Source: Chara braunii (Eukaryota > Streptophyta > Charophyceae > Charales > Characeae). Taken from it: 64,000 nt of DNA. A program made the position numbers and the translations under genes. Below the pieces are notes generated by a model. It made no database searches. It saw only the letters and a program-made list of their open reading frames with translations, and was not told the origin of the DNA. The DNA is taken from contig BFEA01000378.1 of assembly GCA_003427395.1 (NCBI GenBank), positions 82,410 through 146,409 on the forward strand, given 5' to 3'. Shown in pieces: positions 32,661 through 43,551 of this stretch. Positions within the stretch are counted from its first letter, which is position 1. Every line of letters starts with the position of its first letter.

Positions 32661-32760
32661 AAATAGAACTGCCCGGTAAACCGTAGGCAGAGAGGGAGAA
32701 GACGACAACAAACGAGGGGCTGTGACAAACTGTTTCGTCGGAGTTTCACCGACTCATCAT
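32640..32760 (-). ncRNA. (TA)n-flanked hammerhead unit, copy 1 (C3 lost)
   Basis: On the minus strand the unit reads ATGATGA, then the same 5-bp stem II (GTCGG/CCGAC) and loop as the 51.5-kb copy, then GAAA, stem III ACA/TGT with GTT loop, and the GTC cleavage triplet (plus-strand 32724-32726). About 75 further bases (gcctacggtttaccgggc, ttctatttgacga) end at TA repeats. The core nucleotide before UGAUGA is A instead of C. That breaks the C3-G8 pair, so this copy is probably inactive. It lies exactly between the two tandem copies of the RT/RING element. Confidence 0.65.
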
Positions 32761-33418
32761 ATATATATATATATATATACTCGTACCTGTCTCTGTGCCT
32801 GTTTCTGTGTCTGTCTCTTTCCAGATTACTGACTCTATGGGTACCACGTGTACTTTCGTCCCCGCCTCTGCACCTGTCTCTGTGCCTGCCTCCACACCTG
32901 TCTCCATGCCCGTTTCTGTGTCCGTCTCCACGCCTACCTCGATGTTTGTCACCTTGCCTGCTTTAGTCTTTATTCCCCCACATGCTGGACTAACACCTTG
33001 TGACCTCCTTGGTGAGATCACTGACACAGTTACACTTGGTTGTGTAAAGCATCGACTTTGTCCACATCACTACAACCGTATAATTTTTCGGGCCCGCTGT
33101 CGGCAGGTATGCCACCTGTATCCGGATTGTGAACATCCTCGACATCCAGATGCAGTATGTCCCATCTGTGCCTGCGGGCGCTATAGCGAATGTGCACTTA
33201 TTTGTGATGGTGAATGCGCCACAATCGTCATGGCCTGCAACCGGCATGCCCTCTGTCGTGCATGCTTCAGAGGTATGGTTAATGCTAGCCGCCCTGACTC
33301 CTGCTATGACGAAGTTGCTTACCTGAATGGTTTTCGTCCTGTAGATCAATGGGAGGGTTGCTACCGTCGCCCGCATCCTTATGACAGTCGTCCTATCTGT
33401 TGTGAGGATCTTTCTTAG
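32761..33418 (+). pseudogene. RING-type zinc finger, copy 2 (5'-truncated element)
   Basis: This second copy begins abruptly after a TA tract inside the Ser/Val/Pro repeat array. It then gives an open 207-residue frame. It contains CRQVCHLYPDCEHPRHPDAV, CPIC (metal pair 1), MACNRHALCRACF (C-x2-H-x2-C-x2-C, intact here) and finally SRPICCED, where the first Cys of the last pair is Arg. Spacings of 22 and ~42 residues between metal pairs fit the RING-HC consensus. It lacks the His change and frameshift of copy 1 but has its own defect. No RT precedes it. Confidence 0.6.
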
Positions 33419-34020
33419 ACGTACCTTGCACCCTGACAAAAATGTGCAGGTGTGCTGGAAAAGTGTAGAAGAATGTGCAAAGGTGGGGAACCCTTCACTA
33501 AAACTGCAAAACTGTGAAGAATGCAGTAAAAGAAGAACATAAGTTTGTGTCATGTTACTTTGTTTGCACCCTGCACCCTAACACCCTCAAAAGAAAAGTG
33601 CGAAGGGTGAAAATGAGGATGAAAAATGAAGAAGGAAGTGCAGGTGCGCTGAAAAGCGAACGTGGTAGACTCTTCACCAAAACTGCAAAACTGTGAATGA
33701 AAGAAGAATGCAGTAAAAGAAAGAAGTTGTTTGTGTCAACATTTCTTATTTTTATTTTTTCTCCCTCTGCCTATTGGTTTTCCTTTTCTGCTCGTCTCTT
33801 CCTTTCGTTTAACACCTCTTCCTTCACTCTGCCTCTTTCCCATAGCGTGCAAGTGGGCTGTTATGGCAAGCGGGGATGGGGGCAGCGCGCTCTCAACTTC
33901 ATCAACGTGACGAGCCTTGTATGTTAGAGGCATAGTGGAGGAGGCGTGAAGAAGATTGAGAAACTGAATGATTTCAATGTGTCTTTGTTTTTTATTTTAT
34001 TCTTTGATTTTGTGTGAAAG
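33419..34020 (+). other. 3' tail of RT/RING element, copy 2
   Basis: Uninterrupted version of the tail split by E2. It ends in gaatgatttcaatgtgtctt and T-rich DNA before a (TA)n tract. No coding sequence is recognised. Confidence 0.75.
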
Positions 34021-34075
34021 ATATATATATATAAATATATATATATTTGACGATATATAAATATATATATATATA
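34020..34075. repeat. (TA)n microsatellite
   Basis: Imperfect TA repeats with one embedded 'tttgacga', the same string that ends the hammerhead units. Confidence 0.85.
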
Positions 34076-34140
34076 GCTTTGGGAAGGTATTCGGCGATCA
34101 GCAAAAGTCAGAGCCACTCGAGAGTTAGTAATTAGTGGTA

Positions 34141-34985
34141 NNNNNNNNNNNNNNNNNNNNNNNNNNNNNNNNNNNNNNNNNNNNNNNNNNNNNNNNNNNN
34201 NNNNNNNNNNNNNNNNNNNNNNNNNNNNNNNNNNNNNNNNNNNNNNNNNNNNNNNNNNNNNNNNNNNNNNNNNNNNNNNNNNNNNNNNNNNNNNNNNNNN
34301 NNNNNNNNNNNNNNNNNNNNNNNNNNNNNNNNNNNNNNNNNNNNNNNNNNNNNNNNNNNNNNNNNNNNNNNNNNNNNNNNNNNNNNNNNNNNNNNNNNNN
34401 NNNNNNNNNNNNNNNNNNNNNNNNNNNNNNNNNNNNNNNNNNNNNNNNNNNNNNNNNNNNNNNNNNNNNNNNNNNNNNNNNNNNNNNNNNNNNNNNNNNN
34501 NNNNNNNNNNNNNNNNNNNNNNNNNNNNNNNNNNNNNNNNNNNNNNNNNNNNNNNNNNNNNNNNNNNNNNNNNNNNNNNNNNNNNNNNNNNNNNNNNNNN
34601 NNNNNNNNNNNNNNNNNNNNNNNNNNNNNNNNNNNNNNNNNNNNNNNNNNNNNNNNNNNNNNNNNNNNNNNNNNNNNNNNNNNNNNNNNNNNNNNNNNNN
34701 NNNNNNNNNNNNNNNNNNNNNNNNNNNNNNNNNNNNNNNNNNNNNNNNNNNNNNNNNNNNNNNNNNNNNNNNNNNNNNNNNNNNNNNNNNNNNNNNNNNN
34801 NNNNNNNNNNNNNNNNNNNNNNNNNNNNNNNNNNNNNNNNNNNNNNNNNNNNNNNNNNNNNNNNNNNNNNNNNNNNNNNNNNNNNNNNNNNNNNNNNNNN
34901 NNNNNNNNNNNNNNNNNNNNNNNNNNNNNNNNNNNNNNNNNNNNNNNNNNNNNNNNNNNNNNNNNNNNNNNNNNNNNNNNNNNNN
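34141..34985. other. Assembly gap (845 N)
   Basis: Unsequenced. The 65 bases before it (gctttgggaaggtattcggc onward) are repeated identically right after the TA tract on the other side (35001-35065). This suggests the gap joins overlapping or misassembled contig ends. Confidence 0.95.
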
Positions 34986-35059
34986 ATATATATATATATA
35001 GCTTTGGGAAGGTATTCGGCGATCAGCAAAAGTCAGAGCCACTCGAGAGTTAGTAATTA

Positions 35060-36370
35060 GTGGTAGGGGTAGGTCTAAGTGGTGAGGAGGTGGAGGGTAC
35101 TTACCTGTGCCCTTTGACCACCATGGATGACTATCCCATGTTCACACTTATGTCCCTGCCCATGCTATGGGGACCTCTTCCGCACTTTATCTTTCCTTTT
35201 GGGTTCCAGCGAACCCTCTTCTCGCATGTGGTGCTATGGTTTGGGAAAGCAACAGAGCCACATACAGTTGAGGAGGAGGCAGAAATTGACCGTCGGCTAG
35301 CTGAAAAGAAGGAGGAGGAAGTAAAGAGAAAGCTGCAGGCAGAGAAGCAGCAGATGCAGAAGGAGGTGCTAGAGAAAGAAAGGAAGTTGGAGGAATTGAA
35401 AGATGAAGAAGAAGAAGAAGAAGAAGAACATGTAGGAGAAAGGTTGGAAAGGAGGACCCAGTCCCAAGAAGAAAGGGTTGAGAGCAGCCAAGCAGGGGCG
35501 ATTCGTATGCGACAGCTGGAGGCAATGAACTGGATGGATCAGTTCGGTTACCGGACGGAGTTCCCCGAAGAAACGGAGGAGAAAAATGCCTTCATCATAA
35601 AGTTGGCCTCAACAGCGGACGAGGCAGAAATGAATTTACTGCTGGAGGAGAAGAAAGCAGAATTAAATACTAAGATGGTGGGGGCAAAAAGGCAGGAATA
35701 TAGTGAAAAGAAAAGGATGAAAGAGGAGGGGGAGAGGTTGCAGAAGTTGTTGCAGGAACAGAAAGGGAAACAGGCTGCCACAGATGAAAGACTCTCCCTC
35801 CTAACAGATACCCTTCTCCATACTAACGATGAACTTGCTGCACACCACCAAACCGTTAATTGAATAGAGCTACACCAAGGGGAATTCGATGGCGTCTATA
35901 ATAACTTCCTACGCAGTGCCTCAAAACAAATTGATCACTGCATATTTGAATATACTGAACAATTAGATAAAGCTCTTTGCCAAAGGTTATCCGACCCTGC
36001 CATAGTAAGGAAGTGAAAGATTGGAGGCGGGGGAGGAAATGGAGGTGATGATGGTCACAAAAAAGGAAAGGGTCCCAAGAAGGAGAAGGACAGTGAAGTG
36101 GAGGAGTCCAGGCAGAAGATGAGGGTGAAGTTGTTTTGGACTTAATACGGTGAAGAAAGATGAGAGTTTATTCCACTGGGAAGCTGCAATGGATACCTAT
36201 TTGTACGGGGAGAGGTTCCCGTATTGGGACTACGTGTTAATGGCTTGTTCATGTTTAGCAGGTGATGCACACCATCTCCGTGATGAAGGAGAGTGGTTGC
36301 ATGACCATGGTCCAGTACTCACAACGAACACGGATTGAAGACTTCTTCAGAGCCCTTAGAGAAAGGTTCG
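35060..36370 (+). pseudogene. gag: E3 gag (coiled-coil type)
   Basis: An open frame of 267 residues starts with a hydrophobic segment and then a long Glu/Lys-rich coiled coil (about residues 75-130 and 180-245). It stops and continues in other frames with FHWEAAMDTYLYGERFPYWD and YVLMACSCLAGDAHHLRDE, which resemble a gypsy capsid ('W...M..YL'). The arrangement is similar to the E2 gag. The left LTR is not identified and may lie in the adjacent gap. Confidence 0.55.
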
Positions 36371-37370
36371 AAGATTAGAATCTGGCCCGTAGGACAGAGT
36401 CCTTGATCTTGAACATTGGTGATCGTAAGTGGAAGAGTGCGTCAACACTCAAAGATATTGTGGATGAGCTTTTGCAGTGTCTGGACAACGGACTAACACC
36501 CACACAAATTCTGAACAACTTTGCTAGAGCACTCCCGGATCCATTGCAATTGATCATGTTGGCATTTTGCAAGAGATAAGGACTGCCATTATTGGAAGGA
36601 TCTCCGGGCAGGGAAGAAATGGAGAGAATGCATGATCGCAGGGAACACAACCGGGAAAGATAATCTTATGGTCACCTTCGAAGGAGGGGTAGAATCACTC
36701 ACCTACGACCATATAGCGTACGGTTTAGAAGAAGATAGCAATAGTCATTTAGCCCAGGGAGGGGACTATGCGACTGCCTCTAAAGGGAGCAACCAGTAGA
36801 GGTAGCAGTTGCCTCTACTGGGACTCTGGATGCAAGCAGACTGTAAGGTCCCAATGGCAGAGGTTGAGATGTTAGAAGGGCCCCACCTAGTTAGCTGCTC
36901 GGAGGTTGTTTGTGTTATAACCTCTCTAGGTGGTTCCCTCGCAAGCATAGGTGATGAACAAATCACTCGCCGCCGCGTTTGGGCTGAAATGAAGAAAAAG
37001 AAAGGGCAGTTGCTAATTGCAGATGTTAGAGGTCAGTAAAGTAAGAGTGGGCGCATTAATAGATAATGGGTCAACACGCAATTATATTAGCAAGAAAGGG
37101 CTGCAGAAGATGCGCGGCTGCAAAAGATGCGCCTAGGGCGGAAGGTCTAGAATTTGGACCAGCCCGTTGCGAGTAAGAGTGGGTGCGTTAATAGATAATG
37201 GGTCAACGTGCAGTTATATTAGCAAGAAAGGGCTGCAGAAGATGCGCCTAGTGCCGAAGGTCCAAAAATTGGACCAGCTCGTTGTGAGTAAGTTAGGGGA
37301 TAACAGGGGATAACAGGGAAATGATAGTAGATAGTTAATGTTGAAGGGGTTAGGGCATACTTCCGGTTGG
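36371..37370 (+). pseudogene. E3 gag end and protease with duplicated active site
   Basis: After decayed capsid sequence (LDNGLTPTQILNNFARALPD), the protease motif VRVGALIDNGSTRNYISKKG (D-N-G-S) begins near 37040. The block is repeated from about 37170 as GALIDNGSTCSYISKKG, a tandem duplication of about 130 bases. A retropepsin needs one such motif per monomer, so a duplicated copy with intervening stop codons is non-functional. Confidence 0.7.
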
Positions 37371-38718
37371 AGGCAGGGGGAAAGGTAGAACTTGTTTTGC
37401 AGTCCTTGACACTCTTAGTGGAGGATAGCCTCCCTTTTGATATGATCTTAGGGACTGGTTGCGGCGAGGCCGCGGATGCAAACATAAAATTGGGTGAGCA
37501 TGAGTGTTGGTCGCCTAGTCCCCTAGGTGGGAAGAAGAAAGTGTGTTTGTTCAATGCATCCAGCATAGAAAGTAGCCTGTCCCTTTGCTGCATGAGTGTC
37601 CCCGCGTTCACCCGGCATGTGGTCAAGAATGACCTCGCAGGTGAAGTATTTGTTGCGTATGCGCCCCCGGTAAGTGCAGAAAAGGAGGAAGAGCCAAGAC
37701 CCCCCAATGTACATAAATTGTTTGTTGAGTTCACAAATGTGGGAGATGCCCTAAATGGAGTGGTTGAGAGAGAAACCAAGCACCGGATAGGCTTGGAACC
37801 CGGAAGTAGGATTCCCAAGGGCCCTATCTATAGGATGTTTCCAAAAGAGCTTGATGAACTGGGAAAGCAATTGGATGAGTTGCTGGAGAAGGGGTGGATT
37901 AGGCCAAGCTCCTCACCGTTCGGTGCACCGTTTTCGTTTGTGCCAAAGATGGGCGGTGAACTGCGTATGTGCATAGACTATAGAGGACTCGATGAATAAT
38001 TGTCAATAATTGTCCGGATAGATGATCTCTTAGATGGAGTGCAAGGTTGCAGATATTTTTCGAAAATAGATATGAAATCAGGCTACCATCAGATTGAGGT
38101 ATTGCTTGAGGATCAACACAAAACGGCTTTCCGGACCCGGTACGACCACTACGAGTTGTGGTAATGCCGTCTGGACTAACTAATGCTCCGACAACCTTCC
38201 AGAGATGTATGAATGAGTTGTTTCGTGATTGTTTCGTGATGACATACTGATCTTTAGTAAGAGTTTGAGTGAGCATGAGGAGCACCTTCGAGTTGTGCTT
38301 AAGAAGTTGCGAGAGTCCAAATTTAAAACGCAGATTGTTGAGGAAAAAAACTATCTAGAAATGGGATCAGAATTATTCTGTGTCCTCTAAAAAAATGTTT
38401 GATTAACTACCCGATGTTGTAAGTCGCAGACCCATCTCTACCCTTTATTGTAACCACTGACGCTTGTCAATACGGGATCGGTGCTGTACTCCAGCGAGAC
38501 GATGGGAATGGGTACAGATATGTGGAATTTATGTAGTGTAGCTTGCCTAGCGAAAAGGTCGCCAGTTCCACCCATGAGAGAGAGTTGTTTGCTTTGCGGG
38601 AAGCGTTGAATTCCTGCCGACACTATCTGCTAGGTCGCCACTTTAAAGTATATTCAGATCATGAAACGCTTCCCTGGCTAAAAACCTAGGCTCAGATGAC
38701 ACCAAAACCGTCGCATAT
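37367..38718 (+). pseudogene. E3 RT and RNase H, truncated by E4
   Basis: The 210-residue frame gives the protease tail (LPFDMILGTGCGEAADANI) and RT entry ([43 protein letters not shown]), then a stop. Broken frames follow with [29 protein letters not shown], a missing YxDD region near 38230, and RNase H strings (YGIGAVLQRDDGN, LFALREALNSCRHYLLGRH, SDHETLPWL). RNase H stops at 38718, where the LTR of E4 begins. The integrase of E3 is not found on the far side. Confidence 0.8.
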
Positions 38719-39168
38719 TGTTATGGTGCAGACCCGAAAGAAGAACCGACCTCTCTGACATAGTACAAGATAGCACAGCGGAAGACTGAAATACCAATGA
38801 TCAGAGTCATCAGACCAATCAATGTCGCAATGTAGACCAAACATATGTCATCATCAGGGGCCTGGCGCTACACACAGGAAGAATGTGCCAGGCTCGGATC
38901 ATACACAGATGAGGAGGAGGGGGACCAGACGAAGAGGAGGGGAGGATGAGGATGTCGTCAACACCATGTCTTCGATATAGATCCCAGATAGTGGCCCATC
39001 CAATCTCTCTGTCCCAATGCCAGGTCTGAATCCAAATGTCCTCAAATCCCGAAGTCACAAATCTCTCTCTTTCTCTTTCTCTCTCGCAGTTTGTCGATAC
39101 TGAGAAGTCAGGTAGCTAGAGGGTGAGGGAGAGATGGTGGACTCGAGGACGAAGAAGAAGAAGATGAG

Positions 39169-39179
<11 letters not shown>

Positions 39180-39241
<62 letters not shown>

Positions 39242-39256
39242 TGTGTGTCTGTGTGC
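39180..39256. repeat. (GT)n microsatellite
   Basis: About 30 near-perfect GT units inside the E4 LTR. Confidence 0.95.
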
Positions 39257-39569
39257 GCCAGGTACTAACCTGTGAAAGGTGGCGCCTTGCTGCAGGTACA
39301 TCGAAGACGAAGTTGGAGCGATGGCGTCATAGGTAAGCTCCCAGGTAAGTCTCCCTGGCCTCCGCCACTCTCCTCCCTCTTGCGTTACCCGAAGGTCCTA
39401 GCAGTGCCGAGCGCTGGAAGACTAGTCGTATCGTCACCTGCTACTGCTGCAGCGTTCCGTGGAGTGTCGCTGCTGAATGCCTGAAGACTGAATGTTGCCT
39501 CCCGGGGGGACCAGCTATATATAGCACTGGTCCGGTTGGGAGGCTGCTATCACCAATGCCGAACGACAC

Positions 39570-39975
39570 TAGTCCCTGGCGCCTAAGTTGGCACCCAAAT
39601 TTGAATCTTGGAATTTGAAACAGGGCCTGGAAAGAGCTTGGCGCCTACTGGGCCTATACCGGGCGCCAAAAGTCTGGCGCCTAAGTTGGCGCCCAAATTC
39701 GAATCTTCGAATTGGAAACAGGGCCTGAGAACGGCTTGGCACCTACTGGGCCTATACCGGGTCTGGTGCCAAAACGGGCGTCAGGGCCTACCTACTACTG
39801 CCTACCGACCTACGGGGCCGGACGCCAAAAGTCGGGCGCCTAAGTTGACGCCCAAATTCGAATCTTCGAATTGGAAACAGGGCCTGAAAATGGCCTGGCA
39901 CCTACTAGGCCTATACCGGGTCTGGCACCAAAACGGGCTCCAGGGCCTACCTACTACTGTCTGCCGACCTACGTG
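39570..39975. repeat. Direct repeats in E4 LTR
   Basis: The string 'gttggcgcccaaattcgaat' with neighbouring 'acagggcctg' and 'ggcctataccggg' blocks occurs three times in direct order (about 39590, 39685 and 39845). Confidence 0.75.
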
Positions 39976-40101
39976 GCCTATCTAGGCTGAAACGACACAG
40001 GCCTAACGGCCTCTACCTAAGCTGAACCGACACAGGTCCTGAAGGGCCCCTACCTAACCCTTGTCCTGCCTGGTCGGGCCCTGCGGGGCCCCGTGTGGTG
40101 C

Positions 40102-40400
40102 TCAGTATGCCACACCCCCCCTCTCCTTGAAAGATCGAGCCTTCTGTCGAGGGCGGAGCTGTCTGTTGGAGGGAGGGACCGAAGTCCGGGTGGGATGGGC
40201 TGGTCGTGAAGCTTCCTTAGCTAGTCGTTGTCGTTCGTAGTGAGTGTAGATCAATGGTGCGGATGCTTGCAAATCTGCTCGTGAAATCCACTGAGAGTCG
40301 TCACGATCGCATGCTTTGAAGGTGACTTTGTACCGTTGAGGCTTGTTGCCGTACTTGCAATCTGTGATGACGAGGTCGACATCCTGATGACCATCCATAG
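40102..40400 (-). CDS. E4 chromodomain-like C-terminus of integrase
   Basis: A 98-residue frame reads DLVITDCKYGNKPQRYKVTF and KACDRDDSQWISRADLQ. This has the shape of a chromodomain (hydrophobic-W-acidic pattern), followed by a basic tail ending in the polypurine tract. It would belong to the end of E4 integrase. The piece linking it to the catalytic core (40400-40730) is broken. Confidence 0.6.
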
Positions 40401-41345
40401 ACGGAGGGTCTTGCGATCGTCGGCCCGGGAAATCGTCGCTCTTAGCCGGTGTATATGTCGTTAGCTTGGAGGCGTGAAAAAAACAGGTGGACCGGTAGAT
40501 GCGGCGGAATGTCGATCACAAATGAGGGGCCATTGGGCTCATCGCCCACGGCTGAGGTTACGGTCCAAGGTCCAAACCACTTGGGGAGTAGCTTGTGCGA
40601 CATGTCTTTTTCGCGCGCAAACTCTTCCGCGGAGACTCAAACCAGTTCGCCGGCGTGGATAGGACATGGTACACGACGCCGATTGGCTTAATGCTGCATG
40701 CGGACTTGAACCTTTTGCATGTTTCTACTACCTTATGCCAGCAAGTGTCGATACTTTCGAACGGAGGCGGGAGAGCAAGGGGCGTCAGCGTCCGCAGTCC
40801 GTGGGAGGAGGAGATCAGCGAAGTTACGGCCTTTCCGACCATCGTGGTGCAACTCGAAGGGAGTCACACCGATTGACGGATGCAACAAAGTGTTGTAGGC
40901 GAACTCAATGTTGGAAGGGCGGTCAACCCAATCCTTTCTGGACGGATGAGGGTACGAAGCATCATTTGAGCGGTTTGATGTGCCCGCTCCGTTTGCCCGT
41001 CCGTTTGTCCATGCCGAGCTGAACTCAGTTTCATTTTGGTGTCGGATTCCTGCATGAGAGAAGTCCAAAATGCCGACATGAAATGAGTGTTGCGGTTGTT
41101 AATGATGATTTTCGGAACGTCGTGGCTGCAAATCCAGCCGGTGTGCAAGAGGCGTGCAAGTTCGGGAGCCGTGGCATAGTACTTGCAAGGAAGAAATCGC
41201 GAGTATTTAATTGGTCAATGACTGTGAGGATGCCGTGGTGCTCGAAGCGGTCGTGGGGGAACGGGCCGGTGACGTCCATGGCAATGGAGAGGCCGGGTTC
41301 CTGCGGGATGGGTAACGAGCGCAATTCGCCGTAGGCGTTGCGATT
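40400..41345 (-). pseudogene. E4 integrase core (broken)
   Basis: Minus-strand pieces in order: SIAMDVTGPFPHDRFEHHGI with the first catalytic Asp; IIINNRNTHFMSAFW, where the usual 'SDRD' reads NNRN, losing the second Asp; ARHGQTDGQTERAHQTAQMM with the Glu; and WVDRPSNIEFAYNTLLHPSI. Several frameshifts separate them. Loss of the middle catalytic Asp means no strand transfer activity. Confidence 0.85.
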
Positions 41346-41357
41346 GCGGGGCTTTCT

Positions 41358-42098
41358 TCATCGACAAACTTTGTAAGAGTCGCAATACCGAGTGACGTCG
41401 GTAATGAGGTCGGGCCACCGGAATTGTTGCCGAAGTCTTGCGATCGTTCGGTTGACTCCGAAGTGTCCAGCGAGTCGCGAGTCGTGGTACTCGCCCAGAA
41501 GACGAGTCCGAAGACGACGGTCTCGTGGGACACACAATAAGTCCCTGCCTTGCGAGTGGAGAACCAAGTATCCGTCGGCGATGCGATAATGGCTGGTTGG
41601 CGAGTGATCCGAAGATAGCTGCACATCTAGCGTGCCGCAATCCAAATCGCACTGGTAGCCCCAGATGGAATGCCGTTGGAGTTTCTCGTCGAATGCGAAG
41701 GCATGATGTGTCATGGCGCAAACATCGGGTCTACGCGAGAGTGCATCGGCTGTGCGATTGGAGAGGCCGGCGAGATATTTCGGTGTGAAGTCAAATTGGT
41801 TGATGAAATACATCCATCGTTCGATGGTGCTGCTCACCATATCTTGCGTCTTGTAGTAGGTCAACGGGTTGTTATTGGTGACCCATCGCTTGAGAACCAT
41901 TATGAACATGAGCAGCTCCTTCCTTGCATCATCGACTGAGTTGATCGAAGACACCTTGTGGCTGAAGTACTCCATGGGATGCCAGTCGTCGAGGTTGTGT
42001 TGTTCCAAGACTGCCCCAATGCCATAGTTGGTGGCGTCGGTTGTCACTCTCGTTGGTAATGTGGGGTCGTAGATGCCAAGGACAGGTGCCATGAGCAT
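41358..42098 (-). pseudogene. E4 RNase H and integrase HHCC domain
   Basis: A 246-residue open frame. RNase H motifs are TRVTTDATNYGIGAVLEQHN, PMEYFSHKV and RTADALSRRPDV. The integrase zinc-binding HHCC motif follows (EYHDSRLAGHFGVNRTIARL, then RYCDSYKVCR). It is well preserved over this stretch and lies directly upstream, in element sense, of the catalytic core. Confidence 0.85.
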
Positions 42099-42880
42099 GG
42101 CTCGCTTCGTCGTCGAATACGTATGGCACCTTTTGCGATTGTAGTCTTGTCAATGGTGCAACGATCCTTAAGTACCCGGTGATGAAGCGTTGGTAGTAGC
42201 CTGTCAACCCCATGAATGATCGAACGTCCGTGGTGTTGGAGGGCTCGGGCCATATGCGGATGGCCTCAATCTTGTCCGCAAGCGGCGGACGGATGCCTTG
42301 CATCGTCACATAATGGCCCAAGTATTGGAGCTCTTGCCGTGTGAATTCAGATTTGTCGTTGTTGGCTTTGTACTTCTTGTCGTAGCCGCTCCAAGATGGT
42401 TCGCAGGTGCTCCACATGCTCGTCCAAACTTTGGCTATCGTCGAGGTAGACGAGTACGAATCTGTCCAGCATGTGTCGGAACTCTGTAGTTATAGTCGCT
42501 TGGAACGTGGCCGGGGCATTCGTAAGGCCAAAAGGCATAACCAGCCATTCGAAATGCGCGTATAGCGTCTTAGACGCGGTCTTGTAGCGGTCCTCCCGTC
42601 GGATCTCGAGTTGGTGATATCCCGATTTGAGGTCAAGCTTGGATAAAAATTTAGCGACACCCAGCCGTTCGAGAAGGTCGTCGATGGGTGGAAGAGGGCC
42701 GGTGTTCTTGACGGTTTGCCCGTTGAGCTTGCGATAATCAATGCACAACCGCACATCCTTGTTCTTCTTCCAGACGAAGAGAACGGGAGCACCGTAGGGC
42801 GAAGAGCTAGGCCGAATCCAGCCTTTCTCAAGAAGGTCGTTGAGTTGTGCCCGTAGCTCACTTAACTCTTCCTCGCTCAT
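41929..42880 (-). pseudogene. E4 reverse transcriptase
   Basis: In minus-strand order: [63 protein letters not shown] (catalytic Asp), [14 protein letters not shown] and FVLVYLDDSQSLDEHVEHL. The YLDD box is intact, but the usual ILVYS after it is deleted, which shortens the palm. A frameshift near 42370-42400 separates the thumb (YLGHYVTMQGIRPP, FMGLTGYYQRFI). The polymerase is recognisable but broken. Confidence 0.9.
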
Positions 42881-42939
42881 GCGGTAAATGCAACCATGCG
42901 GAGGTATGGCCTTGCCCTCGAGATTGATCTCGTGGCGAA

Positions 42940-43515
42940 TTGGTCAATCCGGTACGACTAGGCGTCGAGAAGCTTGGTGATGCGTGGGTCCATCGATGCG
43001 TCCGTCGATGGGATATCATGGGGAGGGAGGGCGTGGAGAAAACACAAGCCCATCTCCTCGACGTGGTCCTGTGTGATGGAAGCTCGAATGCTCGTGGCGG
43101 ACACCACGTGGCAGCTGACAGAAGAGTGGGGTGGAGGCACTGTGCACGGGACTCGTTCCCCGTTCCGATCACCAATGTGAATGGTGCGGTGGTAGAAGTT
43201 CATCGGGTGATCCTCGCTTTGCAGCGACGACGTGCCCAAAATGATGTCGAACTTGGTGTCCAAAACGCCCAAGGACACGGCCTCGCTTGCATGCGGGGCG
43301 AAGCACACGGGGACCGAATCAATGCACCGGGCGATTGGCTTGTGCGTGTGACCGTTGGCCAATGTGACTTGCGTGGGCTACGACTTCCTTCATACGCGTG
43401 GCCGAAGGCCAGCCCGTACCATAAAATCTTGGCTCATATAGTTGCGAGTTGCTCGACAATCGATCAAAGCACTGCAGGTCGCTTCTCCGATCTGAATGCG
43501 TACGTACAACAATAG
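42940..43515 (-). pseudogene. E4 protease region
   Basis: From about 43495 downward the minus strand reads CSALIDCRATRNYMSQDFM, the retropepsin site with D-C-R in place of D-S-G. A stop follows, then ANGHTHKPIARCIDSVPVCF and DTKFDIILGTSSLQ. The replaced Gly and internal stop imply no activity. It joins to RT through a short spacer. Confidence 0.75.
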
Positions 43516-43551
43516 CGTGTCATTGTTTTTGTACCGTTGTGTCTTGAACTC

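Larger units (their letters stand above)
38719..40114 (-). mobile_element. E4 3' LTR
   Basis: On the minus strand it begins TGTGGCATACTGAGC right after a polypurine tract (aaggagaggggggg) and ends CTGCACCATAACA, so TG...CA. It cuts the RNase H frame of E3. It contains a (GT)n microsatellite and a palindromic ctatatatag TATA-like box near 39510. Three ~115-260-base direct repeats ('ggcgcctaagttggcgcccaaattcgaatctt..gcctataccggg') lie at 39565-39960. The matching 5' LTR is not seen beyond gag, so the element is truncated at its 5' end. Confidence 0.7.

Noticed and set aside
34125-35042. Open frames of about 290-345 residues on both strands
   Set aside because: They consist almost entirely of undetermined bases in the assembly gap.
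37305-37325. Homing-endonuclease-like string (ggggataacaggg)
   Set aside because: It is a short local duplication. It resembles the I-SceI site only in part, and no endonuclease gene is near.
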